In this document: positions 1 through 6,104 of the stretch, in pieces | How the letters are laid out: the number at the start of each line of letters is the position of its first letter | How positions within the stretch are numbered: position 1 is the first letter of the stretch | Assembly: GCA_041476545.1 (NCBI GenBank) | Contig: JBGOTP010000262.1 | Coordinates: forward strand, 1 to 7,683 | Direction of reading: 5' to 3' | Length of the DNA stretch: 7,683 nucleotides | Origin: JBGOTP01 sp041476545 | GTDB lineage: Bacteria; Acidobacteriota; Vicinamibacteria; Vicinamibacterales; CAVVIG01 | The notes under the pieces: model-generated | The model's input: only the letters and a program-made list of their open reading frames with translations | Database searches by the model: none | What the model was told of the DNA's origin: nothing | Program-made: the position numbers and the translations under genes

Positions 1-97
1 CCATGCCGCAGGGTCCGATCCGTTTGACGGCGGCGCCGAGAACCGGGTCGCGGCGCATGAGCAGACGGCGCGCCCGCGCGTAGTCTTCTGGGGTCAT
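1..97 (-). CDS. DNA-3-methyladenine glycosylase II (AlkA-like), N-terminal fragment
   Basis: Only the first 32 codons lie in the window; the gene runs off the left edge. The ATG at 97-95 opens a peptide beginning MTPEDYARARRLLM, followed by an RRDPVL stretch and a GPCG segment. An N-terminal helix ending in a 'RRDPVL...GPC' segment is typical of the AlkA/HhH-GPD base-excision glycosylases that remove alkylated purines from DNA. The catalytic helix-hairpin-helix and Asp lie outside the window, so activity cannot be judged. No clear Shine-Dalgarno precedes the ATG, and the frame stays open further upstream, so the start could be earlier. The gene is divergent from the CoA-transferase, and the shared spacer holds a short tandem array. 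The family call rests on a short stretch remembered from homologues. Confidence 0.55.
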   Translation of the reverse strand, partial: MTPEDYARARRLLMRRDPVLGAAVKRIGPCGM

Positions 98-126
98 CGG
101 TTCACGCCCGTCGGGCCGTCGTGTAT

Positions 127-164
127 CGACCTTCACCGACCTTCGCGACATTCGCCGACATTCG
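127..164. repeat. Short 9/10-base tandem array between divergent genes
   Basis: Four units follow one another: CGACCTTCAC (127-136), CGACCTTCG (137-145), CGACATTCGC (146-155) and CGACATTCG (156-164). The first two share CGACCTTC and the last two share CGACATTCG. The array lies between the AlkA-like gene and the CoA-transferase, upstream of a possible -10 hexamer TATAGT at 180-185. It could be an operator or simple slippage-generated sequence; nothing in the sequence decides this. Confidence 0.6.
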
Positions 165-179
165 TCGCCAGACGCTGAG

Positions 180-185
180 TATAGT
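180..185 (+). promoter_or_regulatory. Possible -10 element of the CoA-transferase gene
   Basis: TATAGT at 180-185 is one of the few AT-rich hexamers in this spacer and would place transcription start near 192, about 28 bases before the chosen ATG at 220. No convincing -35 hexamer lies 16-18 bases upstream; that position falls in the short tandem array. This is weak evidence. Confidence 0.25.
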
Positions 186-219
186 AGATTCGCAGCGCGG
201 CACTCTTCATCCTCCGCAT

Positions 220-1398
220 ATGACGCCCCTTCACGATGTCACCGTCGTCGACCTCACCCGGGTCCTCTCAGGTCCGTACTGCACGATGATGCTGGCCGAC
301 ATGGGCGCGCGGGTCATCAAGATTGAACAGCCCGGCAAAGGCGACGACACCCGTGCGTGGGGACCGCCATTTCTCGAAGGAGAAAGCGCCTACTTCCTGA
401 GCATCAACCGCAACAAAGAGAGCGTGACGCTGAACTTCAAGCGGCCCGAAGGGCGCGCGGTTCTGGATCAGCTGATCGCGAGGGCCGATGTGCTGGTCGA
501 AAATTTCCGGCCGGGGACACTCGACAAGCTCGGCCTCGACTACGAGTCGCTCGCGCCGCGGCATCCTCGACTCGTGTACGCGTCGATTTCCGGATTCGGC
601 CACACCGGGCCGCGAAGCCGGGAAGCCGGATACGACGCGGTGATGCAGGCGGAGGGCGGACTGATGAGCATCACGGGCGCGGCGGGAGGGCCACCCCTCC
701 GTTTGGGCGTGGCGATCGCGGACATCGTCTCGGGAATGTTCGCCGCACAAGGCATCACGGCGGCGCTTCTGGCGCGGGAGCGGACAGGGCTGGGACAGGC
801 CGTGGATATCGGCATGCTGGATTCGGTCGCCGCCCTTCTGACCTATCAGGCCGGCATCTATTTCGCCACGGGATTGCCTCCCACGCGCATGGGCAATCGT
901 CATCCAACCATCGTCCCGTACGAAACGTTCGACGCGTCGGACGGCGAGTTCGTGCTTGCCGTGGGGAACGACGACCAGTGGCGTCGTTTCTGCCGCGTCG
1001 CGGAATTTGGCGAGGACGAGCGATTTGCCGCCAACCAGCAGCGCGTAGCGAAATACGAGGAACTCAGACCGCTCCTCGACGGCTGTCTGCGCAGGCACAC
1101 GCGCAGCTACTGGATTGAGCGGCTGACAGCTGCGGGAGTGCCGTGTGGATCGGTTCGCGATTTGGGGGAGCTGTTCGCGGACCCGCAGGTGGCCGCGCGG
1201 GCCATGGTCGCCGACGTCGAGCACCCTACGATTGGGCTCACGCGGGTCCTCGGCACGCCCCTGAAACTGTCGCGCACGGCTGTGGCCGTGCGCACCGCGC
1301 CCCCCACGCTCGGCCAGCACACGCAGTCCGTGCTGACCGGCGATCTTGGTCTGTCGTCGAGCGAGGTCGACGAACTCCGCGCGAAAGGCGTTGTCTGA
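220..1398 (+). CDS. CaiB/BaiF family (class III) CoA-transferase
   Basis: A 392-residue enzyme of the family that moves coenzyme A between an acyl-CoA and a free carboxylic acid through an enzyme-bound aspartyl-CoA anhydride. Visible family signatures are the N-terminal Rossmann stretch 'DLTRVLSGPYCTMMLADMGA' near residues 11-30, the 'VIKIE' strand, 'NRNKESV' near 63-69, 'VENFRPG' near 93-99, and 'GYDAVMQAEGG' with Asp139 as the expected catalytic aspartate. 'RLGVAIADIVSGMFAAQG' and 'GNRHP' follow. Length matches the family. The frame is open from a GTG at 121, but family alignment favours the ATG at 220, because the extra residues would be encoded by the short tandem array. No Shine-Dalgarno is clear. 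The acyl substrate cannot be read from sequence; succinate-, glutarate- and carnitine-type members look alike. The stop overlaps the next ATG by one base, so the two genes are probably co-translated. Confidence 0.9.
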   Translation: MTPLHDVTVVDLTRVLSGPYCTMMLADMGARVIKIEQPGKGDDTRAWGPPFLEGESAYFLSINRNKESVTLNFKRPEGRAVLDQLIARADVLVENFRPGTLDKLGLDYESLAPRHPRLVYASISGFGHTGPRSREAGYDAVMQAEGGLMSITGAAGGPPLRLGVAIADIVSGMFAAQGITAALLARERTGLGQAVDIGMLDSVAALLTYQAGIYFATGLPPTRMGNRHPTIVPYETFDASDGEFVLAVGNDDQWRRFCRVAEFGEDERFAANQQRVAKYEELRPLLDGCLRRHTRSYWIERLTAAGVPCGSVRDLGELFADPQVAARAMVADVEHPTIGLTRVLGTPLKLSRTAVAVRTAPPTLGQHTQSVLTGDLGLSSSEVDELRAKGVV

Positions 1399-1823
1399 TG
1401 GAAATCTCGGACGTGCGACGACGGCTCACCGCAACCATCGAGCAGGCCAGGCGTGGAGCCGCAGAACGGCGGACGCGTCATGATGAAGCGGCGCGAGAAT
1501 ACGGCGTGTTCCTTGAGCGGATCGCGGTCCCTGTCTTCCGGCAGGTCGCCAACGTCCTCAAGACCGAAGGCTATGCGTTCCGGGTGTTCACTCCGAGCGG
1601 CAGCGTGCGGCTCATGTCGGAGGCACGCGCGGAGGACTACATCGACGTCTCGCTCGACACGAGCGGCGACCAGCCGATCGTGCTGGGCTCCACGAGCCTG
1701 GCGCGCGGCCGGCGGGTGGTGGAATCAGGGCGTCCGATCGGATCACGAGCGATTCGGGATCTGAGCGAGGACGACGTGCTGGGTTTCCTGCTGAAGGAGC
1801 TCGAACCGTTCGTGGACCGCTAG
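1398..1823 (+). CDS. Uncharacterised 141-residue protein downstream of the CoA-transferase
   Basis: I do not recognise a family. The ATG at 1398-1400 shares one base with the transferase stop TGA (1396-1398), which suggests an operon and translational coupling. Residues 1-50 are rich in Arg, Ala and Glu and look like a long amphipathic helix. After this comes a mixed region with 'YAFRVFTPSGSVRL' and 'YIDVSLDTSGDQPIVLGS', which reads as beta strands, and an acidic helix 'LSEDDVLGFLLKELEPFV' ends the chain. There is no signal peptide, transmembrane segment or cysteine pair, so it is probably cytoplasmic. Codon use resembles that of its neighbours, supporting a real gene. Its role with a CoA-transferase is unknown. 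Its TAG stop lies in the same CTAG as the stop of the converging PilT-like gene. Confidence 0.75.
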   Translation: MEISDVRRRLTATIEQARRGAAERRTRHDEAAREYGVFLERIAVPVFRQVANVLKTEGYAFRVFTPSGSVRLMSEARAEDYIDVSLDTSGDQPIVLGSTSLARGRRVVESGRPIGSRAIRDLSEDDVLGFLLKELEPFVDR

Positions 1824-3499
1824 GCGGGTCGCTCGATCGTCGAAGTATCGACGCCTTGCCGTTCCAGCAGCGCGAGGAATCCGGCGCGATCGGCCGATCC
1901 GCGATAGGCGTCCTGGATATCGACGCGTCCGGACTGCACGTAGCCGACGAGCGCGTCGTTGAGGGGCACCATGCCGACCTTCCGGCCACCCTCGATCGCG
2001 AGGAGCAGCTGTGATGTCCGTCCCTCCGCGAGCACGCTGCTGACCGCCGGCGTGTTCAGCAGCACTTCCCTGGCCGCGAGACGGCCTCCACCCCGCTTTC
2101 GGAGCAGGACCTGCGAGACGACCCCGCGAAGATGCTGCGCCAGGGAAAGCTGTACCTGGCGACAGTGCTCCGGTGGATACAGGTCGATGATGCGATCGAT
2201 GGCACCCGTCGCGTCGTGGGCGGGAACGCCGCCAATAACCAGTTGCCCCGACGAGGCGGCCTCGAGCGCGACGTTCATGAGCGCGGCCGTCCGCAGTTCC
2301 TCGAGCACGAGCACGTCGGGATCTTCCCGGAGGGCGCTACGCGCCGCGGCCAGCATCCCCTCACCCCCGCCACGCACTTCGCGCTGGCTGATGAACGACG
2401 CGAGGCGCTCGTGAACCACGTCGATTTCTGTTTCAATGGAAATGACGTGGTCACGCCGCGTACGGTTGATCAGATCCACGAACGCCGACATCAGCGTCCG
2501 CTTGCCGCTCGCGCGCGGTCCCGCCACCAGCACGAGGCCCTCGGGTTCCATCGCGAGCCCCTGGATCTCGCGCGAGAGCCCCAGCTGCTCCGCCGTGACG
2601 GCGTGTACCGGCATCATGCGGAAGACGCCGCCGGGTCCGCGATGATCGCGGAAGCTCAAGCATCGAACGCGGCCGACTTCCGGAAGATCGCACATCCACT
2701 CACTGGAGACGCCGGTACGGAGTGTTTCCGCATGGCGCTCCGGCATGAGGGTCAGGAGCAGCGACTCGACGTCGTTCGGTTCGAGAACGGGCGCGCCATC
2801 GAGCGTGTAGATCTCGCCGTCGACACGGACCGACGGGCGCGACGCCGACGACAAGTAGAGCACGGACGCGCCGCGGGCCGAGGCGAGGCGCAGCAGTTGA
2901 TCGAGACTCGAAAGGGCTTGTTCCGGGACGGGCGGCGGTGCGTGCGGTCGAATCGGACTTTTCATCAAGGACAGGACTGCGGCCGGCGCCTCCGGGGCCG
3001 GCGGCATCTCACGTGGGCCGCGCGCCGCCGGAGGTGTTTGCCCGACCGCCGGTGTTGGTGCGCCGGGCGGGATTGGGATCCGCGCGGGGCCGGGTGCCGC
3101 TGCGAACGTCTCGCGAACTGGAACAGCGGAGGACGGCCCCAGTCGCGCCGATGCCTCGCCAACCGGCACTCGGTCATCGACCGCGACATGACGACGCCGA
3201 ATCTCGGCCCACACGTCGTCTCCACCACGGGCCGCGACAATCGTAAAGCGCTCGCCGGGAAACTCGCGCGCCGCCGGAAGCTCGTACTGCGCCGCCCCAC
3301 CCTCGTCGAGGGCCCGCTGCAACTCAACCGGCAACAGCTGGTTCACGACGCCCCTGACGGCTTCGAACGTCAAGACACGAGTAGCAAGATCCACCTGACC
3401 AGAGGGCGTCACGACGTACGGCCGGTCGCCGACGTGCATCACAACCGCCTCGCCCTTGAGGCGGATAATCGCTTGAAGCAGGGACGGAACCAGAGTCAT
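1820..3499 (-). CDS. PilT/PilU-like ATPase homologue with degenerate motor motifs and a duplicated N-domain
   Basis: 559 residues, against about 340-380 for a usual PilT, the hexameric ATPase that retracts type IV pili at the inner membrane. Residues 200-300 match the PilT N-terminal domain (RVDGEI at 225-230, LMPER near 251-255, VFRMMP near 292-297). Residues 1-103 look like a second, diverged copy. A Pro/Ala-rich linker (about 125-195) joins them. The core runs from about 310 to 545. Its Walker A is GPRASGKRT (327-335): Lys333 is kept, but the Mg-binding Ser/Thr position is Arg334. The Asp box reads ISIETEID (353-360) instead of the usual IEDPIE form. Walker B (DPDVLVLEELRT, 393-404) keeps Glu401. 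Both His-box histidines appear replaced (Gln419, Pro426). The usual AIRNLIRE box reads AVSSVLAE (485-492). IDRIIDLYP (434-442) and GGGRLAAREVL are well kept. I infer a weak or inactive ATPase, perhaps a regulatory partner of a true PilT; the family assignment itself is firm. No other pilus gene is in the window. The ATG at 3499 has only a weak AGG before it. Confidence 0.88.
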   Translation of the reverse strand: MTLVPSLLQAIIRLKGEAVVMHVGDRPYVVTPSGQVDLATRVLTFEAVRGVVNQLLPVELQRALDEGGAAQYELPAAREFPGERFTIVAARGGDDVWAEIRRRHVAVDDRVPVGEASARLGPSSAVPVRETFAAAPGPARIPIPPGAPTPAVGQTPPAARGPREMPPAPEAPAAVLSLMKSPIRPHAPPPVPEQALSSLDQLLRLASARGASVLYLSSASRPSVRVDGEIYTLDGAPVLEPNDVESLLLTLMPERHAETLRTGVSSEWMCDLPEVGRVRCLSFRDHRGPGGVFRMMPVHAVTAEQLGLSREIQGLAMEPEGLVLVAGPRASGKRTLMSAFVDLINRTRRDHVISIETEIDVVHERLASFISQREVRGGGEGMLAAARSALREDPDVLVLEELRTAALMNVALEAASSGQLVIGGVPAHDATGAIDRIIDLYPPEHCRQVQLSLAQHLRGVVSQVLLRKRGGGRLAAREVLLNTPAVSSVLAEGRTSQLLLAIEGGRKVGMVPLNDALVGYVQSGRVDIQDAYRGSADRAGFLALLERQGVDTSTIERPA

Positions 3500-4168
3500 G
3501 CCTATGGGTCACGAGAAACGTTATCACTAATTTCGGCGTGGTCTGAGATTCGTTCCAGTCGGTGCTGAGTTGAGCGTGGTGATCCGTGTCGCCCGTCGAG
3601 ATCCCTCACCCAGGCCAACCGGTCGGCTGGCCGGACACCACGGCCTGCGCCTCGTACCCTTCCGCTCTCGCGGCGGTCAACGGGTCACTCGACGGACAGT
3701 CATATTCGCGTGATGGCATCCGGATGATCCCGGCGATCATCGCGCGTTCGACTGTGACCGCCGCGCGGGGAGGCTGCGGCCGTGGTGTCGTGCGCTGGCG
3801 ACGGCCAGCCTCCGACGGTTGGCCGCGGCGAGGGACCTCGACGGGCGCTCGGTTCGCGCCGGTGGACGAGACAACTCGGGGCCGCGTCGCGTCGAATTCG
3901 CGCGATCAGGTGCGAATAAAATGAGCGCGAGAGGCGCGCAGGCTGCGTCGATCGTGATATGTCACCCCACCGCTCGAATGACCACCAGCGTAACTAGTTC
4001 CGAACACTGGCCGTCGGACCAGCTGAATCGACGCGGCGATCGTCAGCTCAGGCCGGCGCGCGCATTTTTTCCGCGCGACATTCGTGGCGGCGAGACCCCG
4101 AGTTGCCTCGTTCGCCGGCAGCTGGCCCGCCCCGCGAAACTGACCCAGTGCCGAGATTCGAAGACCCA
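3500..4168. other. Long spacer without a supported gene
   Basis: About 670 bases separate the PilT-like gene from the end of the 144-residue hypothetical gene. Open frames exist on both strands (3586-3924 plus; 3906-4169 minus), but their translations are Arg/Ser/Gly-rich, lack recognisable motifs and look like noise in GC-rich DNA. What can be seen is a perfect-stem inverted repeat at 3769-3813, an imperfect palindrome with core ACCGGT at 3614-3627, and a run of six T in the loop of a CGCGCG hairpin at 4057-4077. I find no tRNA and no known structured RNA. The span upstream of 3499 must hold the promoter of the PilT-like gene, but I see no convincing -35/-10 pair. Confidence 0.5.
3769..3813. 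repeat. Strong GC-rich inverted repeat in the spacer
   Basis: GGAGGCT at 3769-3775 pairs with AGCCTCC at 3807-3813, and GGCCG at 3778-3782 pairs with CGGCC at 3802-3806. This leaves a two-base bulge on one side and a 19-base loop. Twelve Watson-Crick pairs make it a stable hairpin as RNA or a cruciform as DNA. No T-run follows on either strand, so it does not look like an intrinsic terminator. It may be a structured small RNA, an operator, or chance in GC-rich DNA. Confidence 0.45.
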
Positions 4169-4603
4169 CTATCTTCCAGTCGGCGTCTGGGCGCCGGCTT
4201 CATAGATTCTGACCAGCTCGACGAGCTTGTACCCGCGCGTCTGATATGGCGGCACAATCCGCTCGGCTCTCAGGTACTGCAGCATGGCAGCGTCTGAATA
4301 GTCAGGCGCGCCGATGTCGGGAATGGCCGTCAGCCGTTCTTCGAGACTCGGGATGGTCATCATCTTGTCGAGCATGACGCGCGCGACCGGAACGACGAGC
4401 CAACGCCGGGTGCGCTCTTCGCGAGCCCGGGTTGTGAACGCCACGAAGATCTCGTTGCTGATGAAATTGTAGTCCGCTTCTGATCGGGTCGCGGGCGCAT
4501 CCTCGACGCGGACGAACTGGATCGTTTCCAGTTCCTGGAGACGATCGATCAGCGTCTGCGTAAACGTCCCCTCCCCCGACCATTTCGAGGTATCTAGATC
4601 CAT
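4169..4603 (-). CDS. Uncharacterised 144-residue protein downstream of ubiE
   Basis: I do not recognise a family. The ATG at 4603-4601 opens a soluble-looking alpha/beta protein with no signal peptide or membrane segment. A helical segment 'FTQTLIDRLQELETIQFV' (about 14-31) is followed by 'ADYNFISNEIFVAF' (about 43-56), a basic 'TTRAREERTRRW' stretch (57-68), a hydrophobic strand 'LVVPVARVML', and a C-terminal part with 'YSDAAMLQYLRAERIVPPY'. No cysteines are present. The composition and long uninterrupted frame support a real protein. The gene lies 79 bases downstream of ubiE on the same strand. The spacer between them is almost filled by a heptamer array, so co-transcription is possible but not shown. 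Confidence 0.7.
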   Translation of the reverse strand: MDLDTSKWSGEGTFTQTLIDRLQELETIQFVRVEDAPATRSEADYNFISNEIFVAFTTRAREERTRRWLVVPVARVMLDKMMTIPSLEERLTAIPDIGAPDYSDAAMLQYLRAERIVPPYQTRGYKLVELVRIYEAGAQTPTGR

Positions 4604-4610
4604 AAACGCA

Positions 4611-4666
4611 GCTCTCGGCTCTCAGCTGTCAGCTCTCGGCTTTCAGCTCTCGGCTCTCGGCCTCTG
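4611..4666. repeat. Heptamer tandem array, unit GCTCTCR
   Basis: Seven in-phase 7-base units fill 4611-4659: GCTCTCG, GCTCTCA, GCTGTCA, GCTCTCG, GCTTTCA, GCTCTCG, GCTCTCG. A decayed eighth unit, GCCTCTG, follows at 4660-4666. The array occupies most of the 79-base spacer between the ubiE stop and the start of the 144-residue hypothetical gene. It ends about eight bases before that ATG on the minus strand, where the leader reads as CGAGAGC-type units. It may act as mRNA spacer or protein target, or be slippage-prone filler. Confidence 0.85.
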
Positions 4667-4682
4667 CCATCAATCTGCAATC

Positions 4683-5393
4683 TCAGGGCTTCGACGCCTG
4701 GTGAATCGCCATGAGTCCGCCGAGGAGGCGATGGTACTTGACCCCCACGAATCCTCGCGTCTCCATCAGCCGCGCCACCGCTTCAGCGCCGGGGTAACGC
4801 CGAATCGATGCCGGAATGTACCGGTAGGTGTCGGGATCCCGGTGCAGCAGCCAACCAAGCGCGCCGCCAACCACCGTGAGATACAGCAGATACGCCTCGC
4901 GGACGACACCATTGGCCGGCCGGTTGAAATCGAGTGACAGCGCCTGCCCGCCAGGCTTGAGCACACGTAGCATCTCATCGAGGGCGGCCGGCAGATCGGG
5001 AACATTTCGAAGACCGTAGCCCGTCGTGAGCAGGTGGAACGCCGAGGACGGGAACGGGAGCGCCTGCATGTCCGCAACCAGGAAGGCGGGCCCCTTGAGT
5101 GAAGTCTTGCCCCTGGCAAGCTCGATCATCCGTCGGGTGATATCGAGGCCGGTGACCTGGGCGCCTCGTTCGTGCACGGCGAAGGCAATATCTCCAGTTC
5201 CCGTGGCGAGGTCCAACGCCCTCATTCCCGGCACCGGCGCCGCCAGCTGGACCAGCCGGCGTTTCCAGGCGCGATCCCGGCCGTAGGACAGCACCACCGT
5301 GATGAGGTCGTAACGATCCGCGATCGTCGCAAACAGGGCACGCACGTAGCGGCGCTTGCCGTCGGGGGTGGCGATGCGGTCATGAATCGACAT
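4683..5393 (-). CDS. ubiE: Demethylmenaquinone/ubiquinone C-methyltransferase (UbiE/MenG)
   Basis: This enzyme performs the SAM-dependent C-methylation that completes menaquinone (or a late step of ubiquinone) synthesis, acting on a membrane-embedded quinone from the cytoplasmic side. From the chosen ATG it has 236 residues, normal for the family. Signatures are 'FATIADRYDL' (21-30), 'LSYGRDRAWKRR' (35-46), the SAM-binding 'LDLATGTGDIA' (60-70), the acidic 'GLDIT' strand end (82-86), 'GYGLRNVPD' (125-133), 'MLRVLKPGG' (141-149), 'YRYIPASI' (190-197), and a C-terminal 'GGLMAIHQA'. All catalytic-core motifs look intact. In-frame starts also exist at 5426 (ATG) and 5441 (GTG). I prefer 5393 because the longer forms overlap the promoter or start of the divergent regulator, but none of the three has a good Shine-Dalgarno. 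Menaquinone is the likelier product if the host is Acidobacteriota, which is inference. Confidence 0.93.
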   Translation of the reverse strand: MSIHDRIATPDGKRRYVRALFATIADRYDLITVVLSYGRDRAWKRRLVQLAAPVPGMRALDLATGTGDIAFAVHERGAQVTGLDITRRMIELARGKTSLKGPAFLVADMQALPFPSSAFHLLTTGYGLRNVPDLPAALDEMLRVLKPGGQALSLDFNRPANGVVREAYLLYLTVVGGALGWLLHRDPDTYRYIPASIRRYPGAEAVARLMETRGFVGVKYHRLLGGLMAIHQASKP

Positions 5394-5416
5394 GTGTGGA
5401 TCAGACTGGCGATAAT
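5387..5416 (+). promoter_or_regulatory. Sigma70-like promoter of the DtxR-family gene, giving a near-leaderless transcript
   Basis: A -35 hexamer TCGACA (5387-5392, five of six to consensus) and a -10 hexamer GATAAT (5411-5416, five of six) are separated by 18 bases. The predicted start is near 5423, only about two bases before the ATG at 5425. There is also no Shine-Dalgarno, so translation is probably leaderless. On the minus strand the same AT patch reads TATTAT (5417-5412) and could serve ubiE. Confidence 0.55.
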
Positions 5417-5424
5417 AGCGCGGC

Positions 5425-6102
5425 ATGCTTCCATCGAGCACCGTCGAAAACTATCTGAAGGCGATTTACCAGGGGCAGCTGCAATTGCCTGCCGGCGTAC
5501 GGCTGGTGCCGATGGGACAGGTGGCGACGGCGTTAGGTGTCACACCCGGCACGGCCACGACGATGGTGAAGGCGCTGGCCGAGTCGGGACTGGCGGAATA
5601 CGAGCCTTACAGCGGCGTGAGGCTGACCCGCGCCGGCGAAACGCTCGCAGGACGTGTGCTGCGACGGCATCGCCTTGTCGAGTTGTTTCTCGTACAGGTC
5701 ATGGGCATGAGCTGGACCGAGGTGCATGAGGAAGCCGAGCAGCTCGAGCACGCGGTCTCCGAACGATTGATTGAACTGATCGATGAAATGCTCGGACGGC
5801 CAACGCACGATCCGCATGGCGACCCGATTCCAACGGCGGAGGGCCGGATGGCGCCGCTGCCGCTCGAGAGCCTGCTCACCTGCCCGCTCGACACGCCGCT
5901 GAAAGTGACGCGCATCACGGACCAGGACCCGGCGTTCCTGCGGTTCATCGAAAGCCATGGCCTGAAGCCGGGCCAGGCGATCGAGGTCGAGCTGCGGGAT
6001 ACCGCGGCGGATTCAGTGCAATTGCGAGGTCGAGGGCGCCCGCCGCTCACCATCGGGGCGCGCGCCGCCTCGAAGTTACTGGTCGAAGTCGATCGCGGCT
6101 GA
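5425..6102 (+). CDS. DtxR/MntR-family metal-dependent transcriptional repressor with FeoA-like C-terminal domain
   Basis: 225 residues with the three-part DtxR/IdeR layout. Residues 1-70 are a winged helix-turn-helix ('VPMGQVATALGVTPGTATTM' as the DNA-binding core). Residues 75-125 are the metal-binding dimerisation domain. After a 'HDPHGDPIP' linker, residues 145-225 form an SH3/FeoA-like domain ('PLKVTRITDQ...GLKPGQAIEVE'). Expected metal ligands are His82 and Glu86 (RRHRLVE), His101 (VHEEA), Glu105, Glu108 and His109 (EQLEH). Glu105 sits where DtxR has Cys102, as in MntR-type proteins. Asn9 and Lys12 (ENYLK) occupy the places of MntR Asp8 and Glu11, so the second site differs from the textbook MntR. 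I expect iron- or manganese-responsive repression, but the metal and targets cannot be read here; no metal transporter is adjacent. The gene is divergent from ubiE and ends two bases from the end of the convergent receiver stub. Confidence 0.92.
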   Translation: MLPSSTVENYLKAIYQGQLQLPAGVRLVPMGQVATALGVTPGTATTMVKALAESGLAEYEPYSGVRLTRAGETLAGRVLRRHRLVELFLVQVMGMSWTEVHEEAEQLEHAVSERLIELIDEMLGRPTHDPHGDPIPTAEGRMAPLPLESLLTCPLDTPLKVTRITDQDPAFLRFIESHGLKPGQAIEVELRDTAADSVQLRGRGRPPLTIGARAASKLLVEVDRG

Positions 6103-6104
6103 CG

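Noticed and set aside
121..219. Extended start of the CoA-transferase at GTG 121
   Set aside because: The family N-terminus begins at about the ATG at 220; the extension would be encoded by the short tandem array and the possible -10 element.
268..1320. 350-residue open frame on the minus strand
   Set aside because: It is opposite the CoA-transferase, has no motif and an Arg/His/Gln-rich composition typical of antisense frames in GC-rich genes.
2132..3568. 478-residue open frame on the plus strand
   Set aside because: Antisense of the PilT-like gene, which has clear family motifs; the translation shows no domain.
3586..3924. 112-residue open frame in the long spacer
   Set aside because: GTG start, no Shine-Dalgarno, no recognisable motif, and a composition expected from random GC-rich DNA.
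4057..4077. CGCGCG hairpin with six T as a terminator
   Set aside because: The T-run is in the loop, not after the stem, and the stem is a self-complementary GC run expected by chance.
3906..4169. 87-residue minus-strand frame whose GTG overlaps the stop of the 144-residue gene
   Set aside because: The overlap is attractive, but the translation is low in hydrophobic core residues, rich in Arg, Ser and Gly, and matches nothing; likely chance.
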